A DNA stretch of 61,742 bases from a virus: positions 1 to 61,742 of the IMG/VR virus record IMGVR_UViG_3300042503_000814. One strand, given 5' to 3'. A program made the translations under genes and the position numbers. Positions 35,190-44,129 of the stretch are shown here, one piece after another (positions within the stretch are counted from its first letter, which is position 1; each line of letters opens with the position of its first letter). The notes beneath the pieces are model-generated. The model was not told where the DNA came from. It saw only the letters and a program-made list of their open reading frames with translations, and searched no databases.

Positions 35190-35792
35190 TCACTGGTGAC
35201 TATCACCTGCGGCGGGAACCTGCGACACAGTCCGTGCCTCATCGTTTTCCGCTCCCACCACCGGCACGTTTGACACTCCATGTTGCATCTCCTTCAAAGG
35301 GATTCCTTGAACCGTAATCGTTGTCGCCGCCTCCAGGATCCGCTGGCGAAGCTCGTCTTCCAGTTCCTCTTCGCTCCACGCGGTGAGAGGTTTCTTGGCT
35401 CCACCCATCGCGGTGTTTGCTGACACCAAGCGGACGACGGTATCCAGCATCTTGGTGCGGAACGCGCCGCCGGAAGGGGAGTCGAACAGCTGCTTCATGT
35501 AGCAGTTGGCGAAACCTCGCACCCCACCGAAATACTCCATCAGAACTTCTAGCAGTTCAGACGAGTGGGGAATGTTCGCGCCGCCGATCCTGGCCGAGGC
35601 TACGAACAGATCGACCGCGCCCTTCTCAATCTCCGCGAGCTTCTTGTTGCCCTTCTTCTTGCGGGCCTTCTTCTCATGGGCGTTGCGGCACTTGCGGCAC
35701 CGCGCGTGAAACCCGTCCTTGCTCTTATGCCAGTACGTTGGGGTTAGCTCATAGCTAGTCCCGCACTGGATGCACGCCTTGTACTCAGACAG
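35190..35792 (-). CDS. terminase small subunit-like protein with N-terminal zinc ribbon, CTG start
   Basis: From ATG 35540 the product is only 116 residues. The frame is open back to 35792 and encodes two CxxC pairs (ACIQCG, RCRKCRNAH) 20 residues apart, a Lys-rich helix and GAVDLFVASARIGGAN, so the real protein is about 200 residues. No ATG, GTG or TTG exists there; CTG at 35792 has GGAG 8 bases upstream. The position before the large subunit, the Zn-ribbon DNA-binding head and helical body suggest small terminase. Role is inferred. Confidence 0.65.
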   Translation of the reverse strand: MSEYKACIQCGTSYELTPTYWHKSKDGFHARCRKCRNAHEKKARKKKGNKKLAEIEKGAVDLFVASARIGGANIPHSSELLEVLMEYFGGVRGFANCYMKQLFDSPSGGAFRTKMLDTVVRLVSANTAMGGAKKPLTAWSEEELEDELRQRILEAATTITVQGIPLKEMQHGVSNVPVVGAENDEARTVSQVPAAGDSHQ

Positions 35793-36651
35793 GTTTCACG
35801 CTCCACTTAGGGCGAAGATCCATCAGCTTCACGCTCGCATCGTAGTTGGCTTCCCAGCACTGCTTGAGCTTCGCGCTGATGTCCACAGCCTGGACGACCT
35901 GGGGCTTGCCCACGCACTTCGGTTTCCAGTGCCCAGCCCACGCATCCCAGTTGCAGAAGACAGGGTTGTAGCCCAGCTTCTGCGTGCCTGCGAGCGACAG
36001 GTCGCGGGTCATCGTCACATCCTCAGTCGATGACTTCTCGGACTGATACTTGTCTGGATATTCGTAGTAGAACCATGGGTTGTCAGATGAGGTCTGTGGC
36101 TCAGTCACCTCAAACGCCCGCATGTCGTACATGATCAATCCCGTGGGCAGGGCGGCGCACTCTTGGATGCCCGCCATCTTTGCCCCGGTGTCGCGGTCGT
36201 ACATCTCCAGCTTAAAGTCTGGGTTGGCGTTCTCTGACTGGTGGGCCTGCCATCGGAACACGTAGACGTTCTCATGCGGCGGCGGGCCGCAGTAGGGCGC
36301 GCCGATGACTACCGGACCCTTGGGGTAGTGGTCTACCAAGAAGTCAAACGACGACGACAGGAACGGCTTGGCATCGGCCTGCCCCGCGTACAGATCGGGC
36401 TTCATGTCCGAGTCCACCATCACAAGCACATCGACACCGTACTGGCGCGCCATGAGGACGGCCCGATTGCGGGTCATTGTGATGGGCGTATCAGACAGAT
36501 TCCAAACTTGGATCCGCGAGACGCGAGGGTCTTGGGAAAGACTAGAGGTGGCCGGAAGCATCCACTCCCGAATGTCAGGCACCTCAGAGGAGATGCCGCC
36601 ATTGCCACCATAAGAGAACGTGCAGAAACCGACGGAGAACTTTTGTTGCAT
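35785..36651 (-). CDS. glycosyltransferase family 2-like protein
   Basis: 288 residues. DVLVMVDSDMKPD carries the DxD metal/nucleotide-sugar motif; GPVVIGAPYCGPPPHENVYV and a later ECAALPTGLIMYD, NPWFYYEYPD resemble the acceptor-side regions of phage GT-A enzymes. Overlaps the start of the small terminase gene. It may glycosylate virion or host surface parts. Confidence 0.75.
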   Translation of the reverse strand: MQQKFSVGFCTFSYGGNGGISSEVPDIREWMLPATSSLSQDPRVSRIQVWNLSDTPITMTRNRAVLMARQYGVDVLVMVDSDMKPDLYAGQADAKPFLSSSFDFLVDHYPKGPVVIGAPYCGPPPHENVYVFRWQAHQSENANPDFKLEMYDRDTGAKMAGIQECAALPTGLIMYDMRAFEVTEPQTSSDNPWFYYEYPDKYQSEKSSTEDVTMTRDLSLAGTQKLGYNPVFCNWDAWAGHWKPKCVGKPQVVQAVDISAKLKQCWEANYDASVKLMDLRPKWSVKPV

Positions 36652-36701
36652 TTCACACCCCGGGGATAGGTGTACAGTTTTACAGTATTACGCTGCGAGC
36701 G

Positions 36702-38069
36702 TCAACTGAGATTGTCGCCGTTCTGACGCACGCTGCCGAAGCGCGCGGCGTTACCGCGGCGGTTCATTGTCACGGTCGGAGTAGCGTTGGCTGAAGGCAC
36801 TTGCATCTTTGGACTCCACGCCAACGCAGCTGGATCACCGGCCTCTGCCTTGGCTCGCAGACGCTTGAGGGCTTGGATGTGCGAACGCCATTCTGCTGGC
36901 GGGCCACCACCCTGCCGCGTGCCGTAGGTCGCACGCTCCCACTTGTTGATCTCGTTGTTAATCTTGTCTATCTGCGCCCTCTGGGGAGCGGCCGGTGCTA
37001 CAGGGTTCGCCTGCGCACTTCCCCGCGGCGTCGATGGCGGTGCCGCGCTTGGGACATCCGGCATGCCTTGGACTGCTGCCTGTGGGTTGTATGGAGTGCC
37101 TTGTGATGGCGGCTCAATGGGGCGGGCGGCACTTGGGGCTGGAGCAGGAGACTGGCGCTGCGGAGATGCTGGTCGGGGCGGGACGTTGACTACGGGGGCG
37201 AGCCGGATGGGTTCGCCAGGGGCGGAAGGGGCGTTGTAGTCTGGGCGAGCCGGGACGTTGACTGTCGGAGCCAGCCGGATTGGTTCTTCCTGCTGCTGAG
37301 CGCGCGGATCGTAGCTCTGCTGATTGAACGAAGGCTGCGGGACGTTCGCCTGCGGGCCAAAAGGATTCTGGAAGTCGCCCTGCATGTACTGCGTGGCGTT
37401 GCCCATCGCCCGCTGGACATCGGGGTTCTGCATGGCGTTCTGCTGCGAGAACGGGTTGTAGAACGAGCCGTTGGCAAGCTGGTCGTTAGCCTGCTGCATC
37501 AGCTGGCCTTGATCGAATGTCACTGGACCGGTTAGCTGGCCACCGCTGTACTGCCCGAGCCGCTGTGAGAGGTTGCCGACAAACGCCTCGCCTTGCCGCA
37601 GCGTGTCCTGCCACGGCATCTGGCTTCCATCAACGCCGGTTGCGCTAGCTTGGATCGGACCTGGGCGCTGATCGATGGCGTTGTATGCCATGTTGCCAGC
37701 GTTGCTCTGCCCGCCAGTCATCTGGCCGTACTGGCCGGTCGTCGGGTTATAGCCCTGAGAGGTGAACGTCCCGGGCATCGTAAACGACTGGGCCTGCGTG
37801 TTGCCGCCGTACTGCTTGGAGGCTTGGTTGTACGCCTGCGCCCAAATCTGGTTGGACGGCACCTGCCCCGAAAGGTCGTTCTGCTGCGCACCCTTGGGAG
37901 GAGTGCGAGGCACGTTGGACGAGTTGTACGCGGGCTGTGCGTACACGGACATGTCAGGAGCCTTGGTCGGGGATGGCTGCTGTGTTGGCTGAGTGCTAGC
38001 CTGCATGCTCGCTTGCGGCTTCGCTTGCTGCGAGGTCGGGTTGGACTGCGCGCGGTAGTTGAACGCCAT
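36702..38069 (-). CDS. Pro/Gln-rich disordered structural protein
   Basis: 455 residues. Extremely rich in Pro, Gln, Ala, Asn. Carries two near-copies of EPIRLAPxVNVPxRP (about residues 260-300). The last 90 residues include a helical unit (AQIDKINNEINKWERAT). ATG overlaps the TAA of the small gene before it. Its place by capsid genes suggests a minor virion protein. Confidence 0.6.
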   Translation of the reverse strand: MAFNYRAQSNPTSQQAKPQASMQASTQPTQQPSPTKAPDMSVYAQPAYNSSNVPRTPPKGAQQNDLSGQVPSNQIWAQAYNQASKQYGGNTQAQSFTMPGTFTSQGYNPTTGQYGQMTGGQSNAGNMAYNAIDQRPGPIQASATGVDGSQMPWQDTLRQGEAFVGNLSQRLGQYSGGQLTGPVTFDQGQLMQQANDQLANGSFYNPFSQQNAMQNPDVQRAMGNATQYMQGDFQNPFGPQANVPQPSFNQQSYDPRAQQQEEPIRLAPTVNVPARPDYNAPSAPGEPIRLAPVVNVPPRPASPQRQSPAPAPSAARPIEPPSQGTPYNPQAAVQGMPDVPSAAPPSTPRGSAQANPVAPAAPQRAQIDKINNEINKWERATYGTRQGGGPPAEWRSHIQALKRLRAKAEAGDPAALAWSPKMQVPSANATPTVTMNRRGNAARFGSVRQNGDNLS

Positions 38070-38224
38070 TACCGATCCTCCTGCTGAGTGGTCATGCCGT
38101 CCGTGCCCACGCCCGTGCCGTAGTACATGCGAAGGCGTTCAGCATCGTCCTGCGGGAGATTGCGGATCTCAGCGATTAGCTGGCGCAGGAAGTCCAGGTT
38201 CTGGATTGCTGGTGGTTGATCCAT
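38069..38224 (-). CDS. 51-residue hypothetical protein
   Basis: MDQPPAIQNLDFLRQLIAEI..., helical, with TAATG coupling to the next gene. Starts right after a strong terminator, so its transcription needs read-through or a local promoter. Function unknown. Confidence 0.55.
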   Translation of the reverse strand: MDQPPAIQNLDFLRQLIAEIRNLPQDDAERLRMYYGTGVGTDGMTTQQEDR

Positions 38225-38225
38225 C

Positions 38226-38261
38226 TAGAAAACGGGGCCAGGATGTTTCCACCCTGGCCCC
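38226..38261 (-). terminator. intrinsic terminator after the capsid genes
   Basis: On the minus strand, GGGGCCAGG (38261-38253) pairs with CCTGGCCCC (38242-38234) around a 10-base loop and is followed by GTTTTCT. It lies just after the major capsid and decoration-like genes, as in other podoviruses, so that capsid transcripts outnumber downstream ones. Confidence 0.8.
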
Positions 38262-38288
38262 GCCCCCGAAAGCCCGTGAAGGGCAGTA

Positions 38289-38906
38289 TTACGAAGCCCG
38301 AGTCCGAATCAGAGCGAGAACGGCCGAGCCGGTCGTCGCACCGGCACTCGCCGCATAACCGATGACACCGATGCCGTTGTCGTTGGCACCAGCGGTGCTG
38401 GACGACAGCGGGGACACCGTGACGCGGCCAGCCGTGGTTGATGTGCTGGCTGCAGCAGTCACCACCGACAGAGCCGAGCGGACGGCAACGTCCGAACCGG
38501 AGAGAGCAACCGACACTTCGGTCGGGCCATCAACCGTCACCCAGAACACATCGTTGTTGGCAACGCCACCGGCCGGGAGGAACTCGTCCACCACACCAAC
38601 GAGCGCCTCGTTGGTCACCGAAGCGTAGCCATCAGCCGCGCCGTAAAGCGCCTTGCCCGTGCCCGCCAGACGAACAACTCGCTTGGGCAGCAAGGCCGCA
38701 CCCGAGGTGTTACGAACAGCGATGCAGACCTTGCGACGATTGCTGCGGACCTGACCGTTGACGGGGTTCACATCCGTGAACTCCTTCACACAGCCCACCC
38801 AGTTGTCGCCGTACGAGCCAGACGAGAGGCCGTACAAACTATCATTGACACCATCCAGGCCAAGCGTCTGGCCCAGACCGAACGGAGGATCAGCTTGCAG
38901 TCCCAT
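38289..38906 (-). CDS. capsid decoration-like protein
   Basis: 205 residues. Beta-rich and Ala/Gly/Val-rich: ALLPKRVVRLAGTGKALYGA, ALVGVVDEFLPAGGVANND, FWVTVDGPTEVSVALSGSD. Resembles capsid decoration/DUF2190-type proteins. Directly follows the major capsid gene and is followed by a terminator, as expected for an abundant virion protein. Confidence 0.7.
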   Translation of the reverse strand: MGLQADPPFGLGQTLGLDGVNDSLYGLSSGSYGDNWVGCVKEFTDVNPVNGQVRSNRRKVCIAVRNTSGAALLPKRVVRLAGTGKALYGAADGYASVTNEALVGVVDEFLPAGGVANNDVFWVTVDGPTEVSVALSGSDVAVRSALSVVTAAASTSTTAGRVTVSPLSSSTAGANDNGIGVIGYAASAGATTGSAVLALIRTRAS

Positions 38907-38924
38907 TTTGACTATAGTCCTTTC

Positions 38925-40046
38925 TCAGGCGGTGATGATTTTGAAGAAGTTACGCGGCGACTTGAACTTCAAGTTGCCGAGCGTCGAAACAACGTAGCGA
39001 TACTGCTGGGTGATTTCGTCATAGAACGGACCTTCTGAATTCATCAGCTGGCCTTCCATGCAGAGCAGTTCAATGTTGCCCACAGACAGGCCATAGCCGG
39101 TGCCCGCAGGAACAGAACCTTCGCTCGCGATTTCCACCCCGTCCAGTTCAAACACATCGGTGAAACCATAGGATCGCAGGCCGTTAGTACGGCTGACAAT
39201 CACACGCTCCTTGGAGTCCAGCGTGTTGAGGAAGTCGATGTAGCTGCGTCGATCAAACAGCAGCATGTCAACTTGATCGTCCTTGCTATCGTTCCGGCGG
39301 GTCTGATGAATCGCCTCGCGAACAGCCTTCACGCAGTTGGCGGACCAAGTGTTCCCGGTCGCATTGAAGTAGGTGCTAAGACCCTGGACAATCACAGGCG
39401 TGAAGAAATCAAACTCAGGATCGGCCGAGCCGTTGGGCCAGACGCCCGTCGTCTGCGAACCGCCGTACGCACCCAGGACGGTCGAAAGACCGGCGTAGGT
39501 ATCGGACGGTGCGTAGAACGGGTCAGCATCGTTGCGAGCGCGAGCCGCGCCGGTGGAGATGTTGATCGTCTGCGGCGTAGCGGCCAAGCCCATGAAACTT
39601 TCGATGCCGTGGAAGCGGAGTTCGTTGCCCGCAGCATAGCCGTCGATTGTCCATTCCTTTGCAAGGTACTGCTCCATGCTAGTAAGCAGGCGGCTCGCCA
39701 TCTTACCAGCCACGTTTACAAGCGCCTGAGCCGAACGGTTCTCAAGCATCTCCTTCTTGTAAATCGCGTCGGAAGCCTGCGCACCGCGGAATTCAAGCTC
39801 CGCTCGCTTCCAGAGGTTCTGGCGAGCGAAGGTCCGCGGCGTCTCACCATTGTTGCCCGATGGCGTGTGATTTCTGTACTGGATTTCCCAATCGAAACCC
39901 CTGCCTGACATGTTGGTGCGGATCTGGCCCGAGCCTTCCAGAGCGGCAAACAACTTGTACTTACGAAGCGATGCTACTTCTTCTTCCCGAAGATGGTTTA
40001 CAATGGTCGTAGCAATAGACCTTGCCCAGTCAGTCGAACTGCTCAT
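38925..40046 (-). CDS. major capsid protein
   Basis: 373 residues. Start VNHLREEEVASLRKYKLFAA; GFDWEIQYRNHTPSGNN; AKEWTIDGYAAGNELRFHGI; the final part (YYDEITQQYRYVVSTLG-like) with GNIELLCMEGQLMNSE resembles HK97-fold phage capsid proteins. The gene follows the scaffold and precedes a decoration gene and terminator. Confidence 0.85.
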   Translation of the reverse strand: MSSSTDWARSIATTIVNHLREEEVASLRKYKLFAALEGSGQIRTNMSGRGFDWEIQYRNHTPSGNNGETPRTFARQNLWKRAELEFRGAQASDAIYKKEMLENRSAQALVNVAGKMASRLLTSMEQYLAKEWTIDGYAAGNELRFHGIESFMGLAATPQTINISTGAARARNDADPFYAPSDTYAGLSTVLGAYGGSQTTGVWPNGSADPEFDFFTPVIVQGLSTYFNATGNTWSANCVKAVREAIHQTRRNDSKDDQVDMLLFDRRSYIDFLNTLDSKERVIVSRTNGLRSYGFTDVFELDGVEIASEGSVPAGTGYGLSVGNIELLCMEGQLMNSEGPFYDEITQQYRYVVSTLGNLKFKSPRNFFKIITA

Positions 40047-41062
40047 CAGATAACTCCATCGTTAGCGAGTTGGCTTTTCAGCCGGTCCTCAAAACTCATC
40101 CGCGCGCGCGGTGCCCGCGGTTCCGTAGTTCCTGCACTTCGATTCGGAGTGCGTGTTGCGCGCTCGCGAAGGAACTGCATGTTCTGTTCTGCAACGGGGT
40201 CGGCCTGGGGGACAGGAGGGGCAGGGGGGGCCATCTGAGGCTGAGCCTGCATCTGCTGCATCTGCTGATAGCGCATGTTCAACAGGTCGCGCTGCAGCAT
40301 GCCGGTCGCGTACTTCCAGCGGTCATTGGCCGACTGGATGCCAAGCTGCTGTGCTTGGGCGATGTACTGCGAGATCGCCTGACCTTCCCGGGTGGGATTG
40401 CCCTGCTGGTCGTAGAGCCAGTCGGCGTTCTGACGCTCCAGATCCTGCACGTAGTTCTGCGTCTGGTACTGGCTGAGATGGTTCTGCACCATCTCCTGAG
40501 CCTTCTGGATCGCGACCTGCTCAACGAAGGGCTTGAGCGTGTTCTCGGGATCGGTCACCAGCTTGCGGGCGAAGTCCGCCGTGTAGCTCTGGTATTCCCT
40601 GAGAGCCTGCTGGGCCTCATAGGGAGCGTCCTGCGAGATCACTTCCTTGCCCGTGGCCGGGTCGCGGACGATGTAGCTCTTCCACGTATCCTTGACCTGC
40701 GGCGGCGACCACCACTTCGGAGCTTCGGGTTCCTTCGGCTTGGCAGCTTCGGCCTGAGACTTCTGCCACTGCTGGTATGCCGCCTTGTTGCGGATGTAGT
40801 CAGTGGTGTCAGGAATCAACGACTGGAACTGCTGCAGCTGCCGCTGGGTTTCCCCGTAGCCGTTGTAGGCCCGATAGAGGTTCTGGGCGATTGAGAGATC
40901 GTCCTGACCCTGGAAGTCCGGCAGGTGCCGGAAAGCAGAGTAGGGGGTATCAAAGCCGGGAGTAGAAGTCTCGGAACCGGCCGTATCCTGCGAGGGCGCA
41001 TCGTAGCTTGTCTCAGCTACGGGAGCTTCCTGCGTCTGGATGTCTGGTGTTTCGTCTGACAT
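40046..41062 (-). CDS. scaffolding-like protein
   Basis: 338 residues. Acidic disordered N-terminus (SDETPDIQTQEAPVAETSYD), a Gln-rich helical body with coiled-coil tendency, Pro/Gln-rich region and basic C-terminus (APRARMSFEDRLKSQLAND), the usual design of scaffolds that bind capsid through a basic C-terminal helix. Overlaps the capsid start codon. Confidence 0.75.
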   Translation of the reverse strand: MSDETPDIQTQEAPVAETSYDAPSQDTAGSETSTPGFDTPYSAFRHLPDFQGQDDLSIAQNLYRAYNGYGETQRQLQQFQSLIPDTTDYIRNKAAYQQWQKSQAEAAKPKEPEAPKWWSPPQVKDTWKSYIVRDPATGKEVISQDAPYEAQQALREYQSYTADFARKLVTDPENTLKPFVEQVAIQKAQEMVQNHLSQYQTQNYVQDLERQNADWLYDQQGNPTREGQAISQYIAQAQQLGIQSANDRWKYATGMLQRDLLNMRYQQMQQMQAQPQMAPPAPPVPQADPVAEQNMQFLRERATRTPNRSAGTTEPRAPRARMSFEDRLKSQLANDGVI

Positions 41063-41138
41063 GTATTTCCTTTCGGGGGAGGGTCTACATAGTCAGTGTC
41101 CTGTTTCTCCTATTTTGTTACGGGGTAGGGACTTATTG

Positions 41139-41384
41139 TTAGCGCGGTGCAGCCGGGATGTACATCCAGTGCGTGAAACTGCTCAGAGATTGGTTGAGGT
41201 CACCGCCCCAGTCCACCGATTGCCCGTCACGCTTGCCGACCACAAACGGGTGCAACTCGTCGGCATCGTCGTACCACAACACCAACTTGCCATTGGGTGG
41301 AAGTTCTTGGCCCACCTTAACCCATTGCTCTTCTTCGCACCTGCAATCGTCCGTACCAGCAGAGTCGCAGCATCTGTTTTGCAT
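41139..41384 (-). CDS. DUF551-like small protein
   Basis: 81 residues from ATG 41384 (AAGGAG upstream). Cys-rich start (RCCDSAGTDDCRC), then EQWVKVGQELPPNGKLVLWY and FTHWMYIPAAP, the pattern of the DUF551 family common in phages. Function unknown. Confidence 0.7.
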   Translation of the reverse strand: MQNRCCDSAGTDDCRCEEEQWVKVGQELPPNGKLVLWYDDADELHPFVVGKRDGQSVDWGGDLNQSLSSFTHWMYIPAAPR

Positions 41385-41439
41385 AGCAATAGGCTCCTTA
41401 GTGGGGCGCCATTCTATCTGCGCTGCCGCGGGGGCGCAA

Positions 41440-42306
41440 TTAGTTATTTTGCCCGGGAGCAGTTTGCCCGCTTGCGGCACCAGCGGCAAGCGGGGCCATC
41501 AACCCGTACTTGCGCAGGATGCGGATCTGGTCTTCGGTGCCGGGGAACATCACGTAGTTGCGAGAACCAGAGCCAGCGGAACGGGACACGCCGTCCAGGT
41601 ATTTCAGTCCTGGAATTCCAGCATCTCTTAACTCCGCTGCCCCGGCAGGATCTTGCGCTAGCTTTTGTAATGCCCTTTCAACGCGGTCGATGTCGGTGCC
41701 ATACGCTGGCTTAGCGTATTCGCCTGGTCGCACGCGGCGAATGAAGTCTAGGGAGCTTTGGTCGATGTCCCTTGGGCTGACCGCACGCAGAACTTCAGCC
41801 GCTTTAGCTCCGACACCACCCGCGGGGGCGGTCGGTCGGTCCCAATTGAGTAGGGCTTCTTCTGGATGCGCTATCTCCACTTCGTACACCTTGCCGGGGA
41901 CTTTTGTTGCCTCGTCGGCGCGGCGGCGAACATCAGAGAACGCTGCAGAGGCTTTCTCTAGTTGACTTTGGAAAGGGTTGTCCTCTAGCAACCGACCCGG
42001 ATTCAGCCGCCTCCATTCGCCTTCCTTTGTTGAGGTCGTCAGAAAGTCTTGGTACACCTGGGCGTATTCGTCTGAGAGCGGCCACGGAAGCGGTATTTCC
42101 TCGTCGGCAGACAAGATATCTCTGTAGTGTTGGGCAACGCCCTCGTCGCCTGCAAAGTACAATCCATGCCCGTACGCCTGCAGCCCCTCGCCAGTGCCGA
42201 TCTTGCTGGCATCGAACTTGTTGAAGTCATACGGGCTACCGTGATAGGCGCGGATGACTTGGCGGATCGCATCGCCGGATGCGTCTAGCTGGCTGGGCGT
42301 GGGCAT
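41440..42306 (-). CDS. ADP-ribosyltransferase-like protein of phage polyvalent type
   Basis: 288 residues. IRAYHGSPYDFNKFD, GLQAYGHGLYFAGDEGVAQH and GIPGLKYLDGVSR with NYVMFPG correspond to the His, Tyr and C-terminal strand motifs of the ADP-ribosyltransferase domain found in large injected phage proteins and MuF-type toxins. Encoded as a free-standing protein in the late operon next to structural genes, so it may be packaged and injected. Catalytic Glu/Gln is not certain. Confidence 0.7.
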   Translation of the reverse strand: MPTPSQLDASGDAIRQVIRAYHGSPYDFNKFDASKIGTGEGLQAYGHGLYFAGDEGVAQHYRDILSADEEIPLPWPLSDEYAQVYQDFLTTSTKEGEWRRLNPGRLLEDNPFQSQLEKASAAFSDVRRRADEATKVPGKVYEVEIAHPEEALLNWDRPTAPAGGVGAKAAEVLRAVSPRDIDQSSLDFIRRVRPGEYAKPAYGTDIDRVERALQKLAQDPAGAAELRDAGIPGLKYLDGVSRSAGSGSRNYVMFPGTEDQIRILRKYGLMAPLAAGAASGQTAPGQNN

Positions 42307-43181
42307 CAGTATTGCCTTATGTAGTCGCCGGGGCGGGTGTTGTAGTCGGCCTGTGGTGACGGAGCGAGTTCTGGGATCAGATTCGATAGCAGGGGGATGC
42401 CGTAAGCAGGCGAGATCAGTGCTTGGCCAGTGCCGAACTCAGTGAGCAGTGCCCCGAGAGCGCTCTTGCCTGCACGGGCCGCGCGGACTGCGTGCCCCAA
42501 GCCGTTCAACGGATCCAGAACAGAATCCATCCCAGTGCCCAGAATCATCGCAGCGGTCTTCGGCACACCGGCAGCATGGAGAGAATCAGAAGCTGACAGC
42601 TGGAGATCCGCGGCCTGTTGCTGGGAGACTCCTGAGACGATGTCATCCCAGGCTGCGGGGGCGATGTTCGCAGGTCGCTGGCCGCGCATCTGCCTCGCTT
42701 GTTCCGCCACATCCACAACTGTCGGAGTTCCCTTGGGGACCATCCCCGCCGCCTCGGCTCCATAGAGGGTGGCAGTGTTGAGGGCGCTGTCGAACTGCTT
42801 CTTAGCGTTGGGGTAGGGATTGCCTTCGGGATCTACCCAGTTAGCGAGACGTTGACTGCTCGCCACGGCCATCTGGGGCACGGCGCTGAACGCTGCCGCC
42901 GCGTTGTACAAGGGTGCGCCGGGAGCCAATACTCCTCGCCAATGGTAGGGCGACTTGAGCGAATCCAACTCACCGCGCTCATAGCTACCTATCTCTGACG
43001 CTATCCGCGGATCGATCTTGGCTCTGTCTGCTGGCGTGGGGTGGAGAGTAGCAAGACGCTGAAGCAACTTCTCCTGGCGTTGCTTGTCGGCCCACTCCTT
43101 CTGCGAGTCCATTTCGTAGCCAGCTACGCTACGCGCCAACCGGCCGGGAAGGTTGTAGAGGGAGTCTAATGGCTCAGCCAT
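42306..43181 (-). CDS. hypothetical structural protein
   Basis: 291 residues, Ala-rich. ALYNAAAAFSAVPQMAVASS and VRAARAGKSALGALLTEFGT are weakly hydrophobic helices. Between ADP-ribosyltransferase-like and small head genes, with ATG/stop overlap. Possibly an injected virion protein. Confidence 0.6.
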   Translation of the reverse strand: MAEPLDSLYNLPGRLARSVAGYEMDSQKEWADKQRQEKLLQRLATLHPTPADRAKIDPRIASEIGSYERGELDSLKSPYHWRGVLAPGAPLYNAAAAFSAVPQMAVASSQRLANWVDPEGNPYPNAKKQFDSALNTATLYGAEAAGMVPKGTPTVVDVAEQARQMRGQRPANIAPAAWDDIVSGVSQQQAADLQLSASDSLHAAGVPKTAAMILGTGMDSVLDPLNGLGHAVRAARAGKSALGALLTEFGTGQALISPAYGIPLLSNLIPELAPSPQADYNTRPGDYIRQY

Positions 43182-43190
43182 GCGTATCCT

Positions 43191-43448
43191 TTACCACTTA
43201 ACTTTGTCAGCCCAGTACGCCGCAGACATCTTGCCCTTGGCGATGTTGCTGGCATGGCGGGCTTTGAACGCCTCGTTCCGCGCAGACCCATCCGGGGAAC
43301 CCTGCACACCCTGCTGGCCGAAGCGGATCAACCGCTCCTCGTCACCTGACTTGGCCAATACCATGTGCGACTTATCCGGGTGATTGGGAGTCCGCACAGG
43401 ACGATTGGGCAGTAACTGCCGCACGCGGTCGCCGTCGCTATCCATCAT
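43191..43448 (-). CDS. small basic structural protein
   Basis: 85 residues. SHMVLAKSGDEERLIRFGQQ followed by NEAFKARHASNIAKGKMS and AAYWADKVKW is a pattern seen in short head-region proteins of many phages. Basic C-terminus could bind DNA. ATG 43448 or GTG 43454 could start it. Confidence 0.7.
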   Translation of the reverse strand: MMDSDGDRVRQLLPNRPVRTPNHPDKSHMVLAKSGDEERLIRFGQQGVQGSPDGSARNEAFKARHASNIAKGKMSAAYWADKVKW

Positions 43449-43475
43449 TCGCACCAGTCGTCGTCAAAGAGGAAG

Positions 43476-44129
43476 TCAAACATCTTCCCACCGGCCGTTG
43501 ACAAGCCTGCGAGTAGTAACACCCGTTTGTAACTGCTTCTGGAGGATGCGATCCTTCTCCCGCTCCCTTTGTTCCATGGCCAGCCGCTGAAGGAGAGCCT
43601 CTTGGCGCATAGCTTCCATTTCCATCTCATGTGCCATCCGGCGCTGCTCGCGCATCTGCGCCACGCGGGAGTCGTTCTCGTCTTGGATGGCACCCGTGAC
43701 ATCGCTGATCATGCCGCCCAGGTGCCTTGCCTGCGCGGAGGACACCTGTTGCGCCATAAGGGCTGGATTCATAGGTTGGCTCTGGGAGTAGGGCTGCATG
43801 TTGAACGGGCGTCTAGCGTCCTGCTGGGGGGCTTCTTGGGCATTTGGCTGCGCGGCAGGTTGTGGTGCAGCTTGGGACTGGAAGGGATTGCGCCCTTGGC
43901 TCTTGCGGGCGTTGCGAGCGATGAGGAGTCTTTGAGCCTCGGCGCGCACTGCTGGGTCTGAGCTTTTCAGACGCTCTTGGATGTCAGCATCAAACTCAGC
44001 TTCTTCGCCCCACCAACTAGCATCTGCTGACAGGCCATCGCTGGCCGTCCGCCCTTTGCCAAATGCCCCTGGTGCGGAGCGGCGAAACAGCCGCTGCTGT
44101 TCTCCAAACCATCCTGGTAAGTCGGCCAT
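43476..44129 (-). CDS. Gln-rich coiled-coil structural protein, first late gene
   Basis: 217 residues from ATG 44129 (GGAGGG upstream). N-terminus MADLPGWFGEQQRLF, a Pro/Gln-rich linker, then a coiled coil (HEMEMEAMRQEALLQRLAME). It is the first gene of the late minus-strand operon. Confidence 0.65.
   Translation of the reverse strand: MADLPGWFGEQQRLFRRSAPGAFGKGRTASDGLSADASWWGEEAEFDADIQERLKSSDPAVRAEAQRLLIARNARKSQGRNPFQSQAAPQPAAQPNAQEAPQQDARRPFNMQPYSQSQPMNPALMAQQVSSAQARHLGGMISDVTGAIQDENDSRVAQMREQRRMAHEMEMEAMRQEALLQRLAMEQREREKDRILQKQLQTGVTTRRLVNGRWEDV

Noticed and set aside
43445-43483. A 12-codon open frame (MFDFLFDDDWCE) before the small basic gene
   Set aside because: Too short and lacks a convincing ribosome-binding site; could be only junction sequence.
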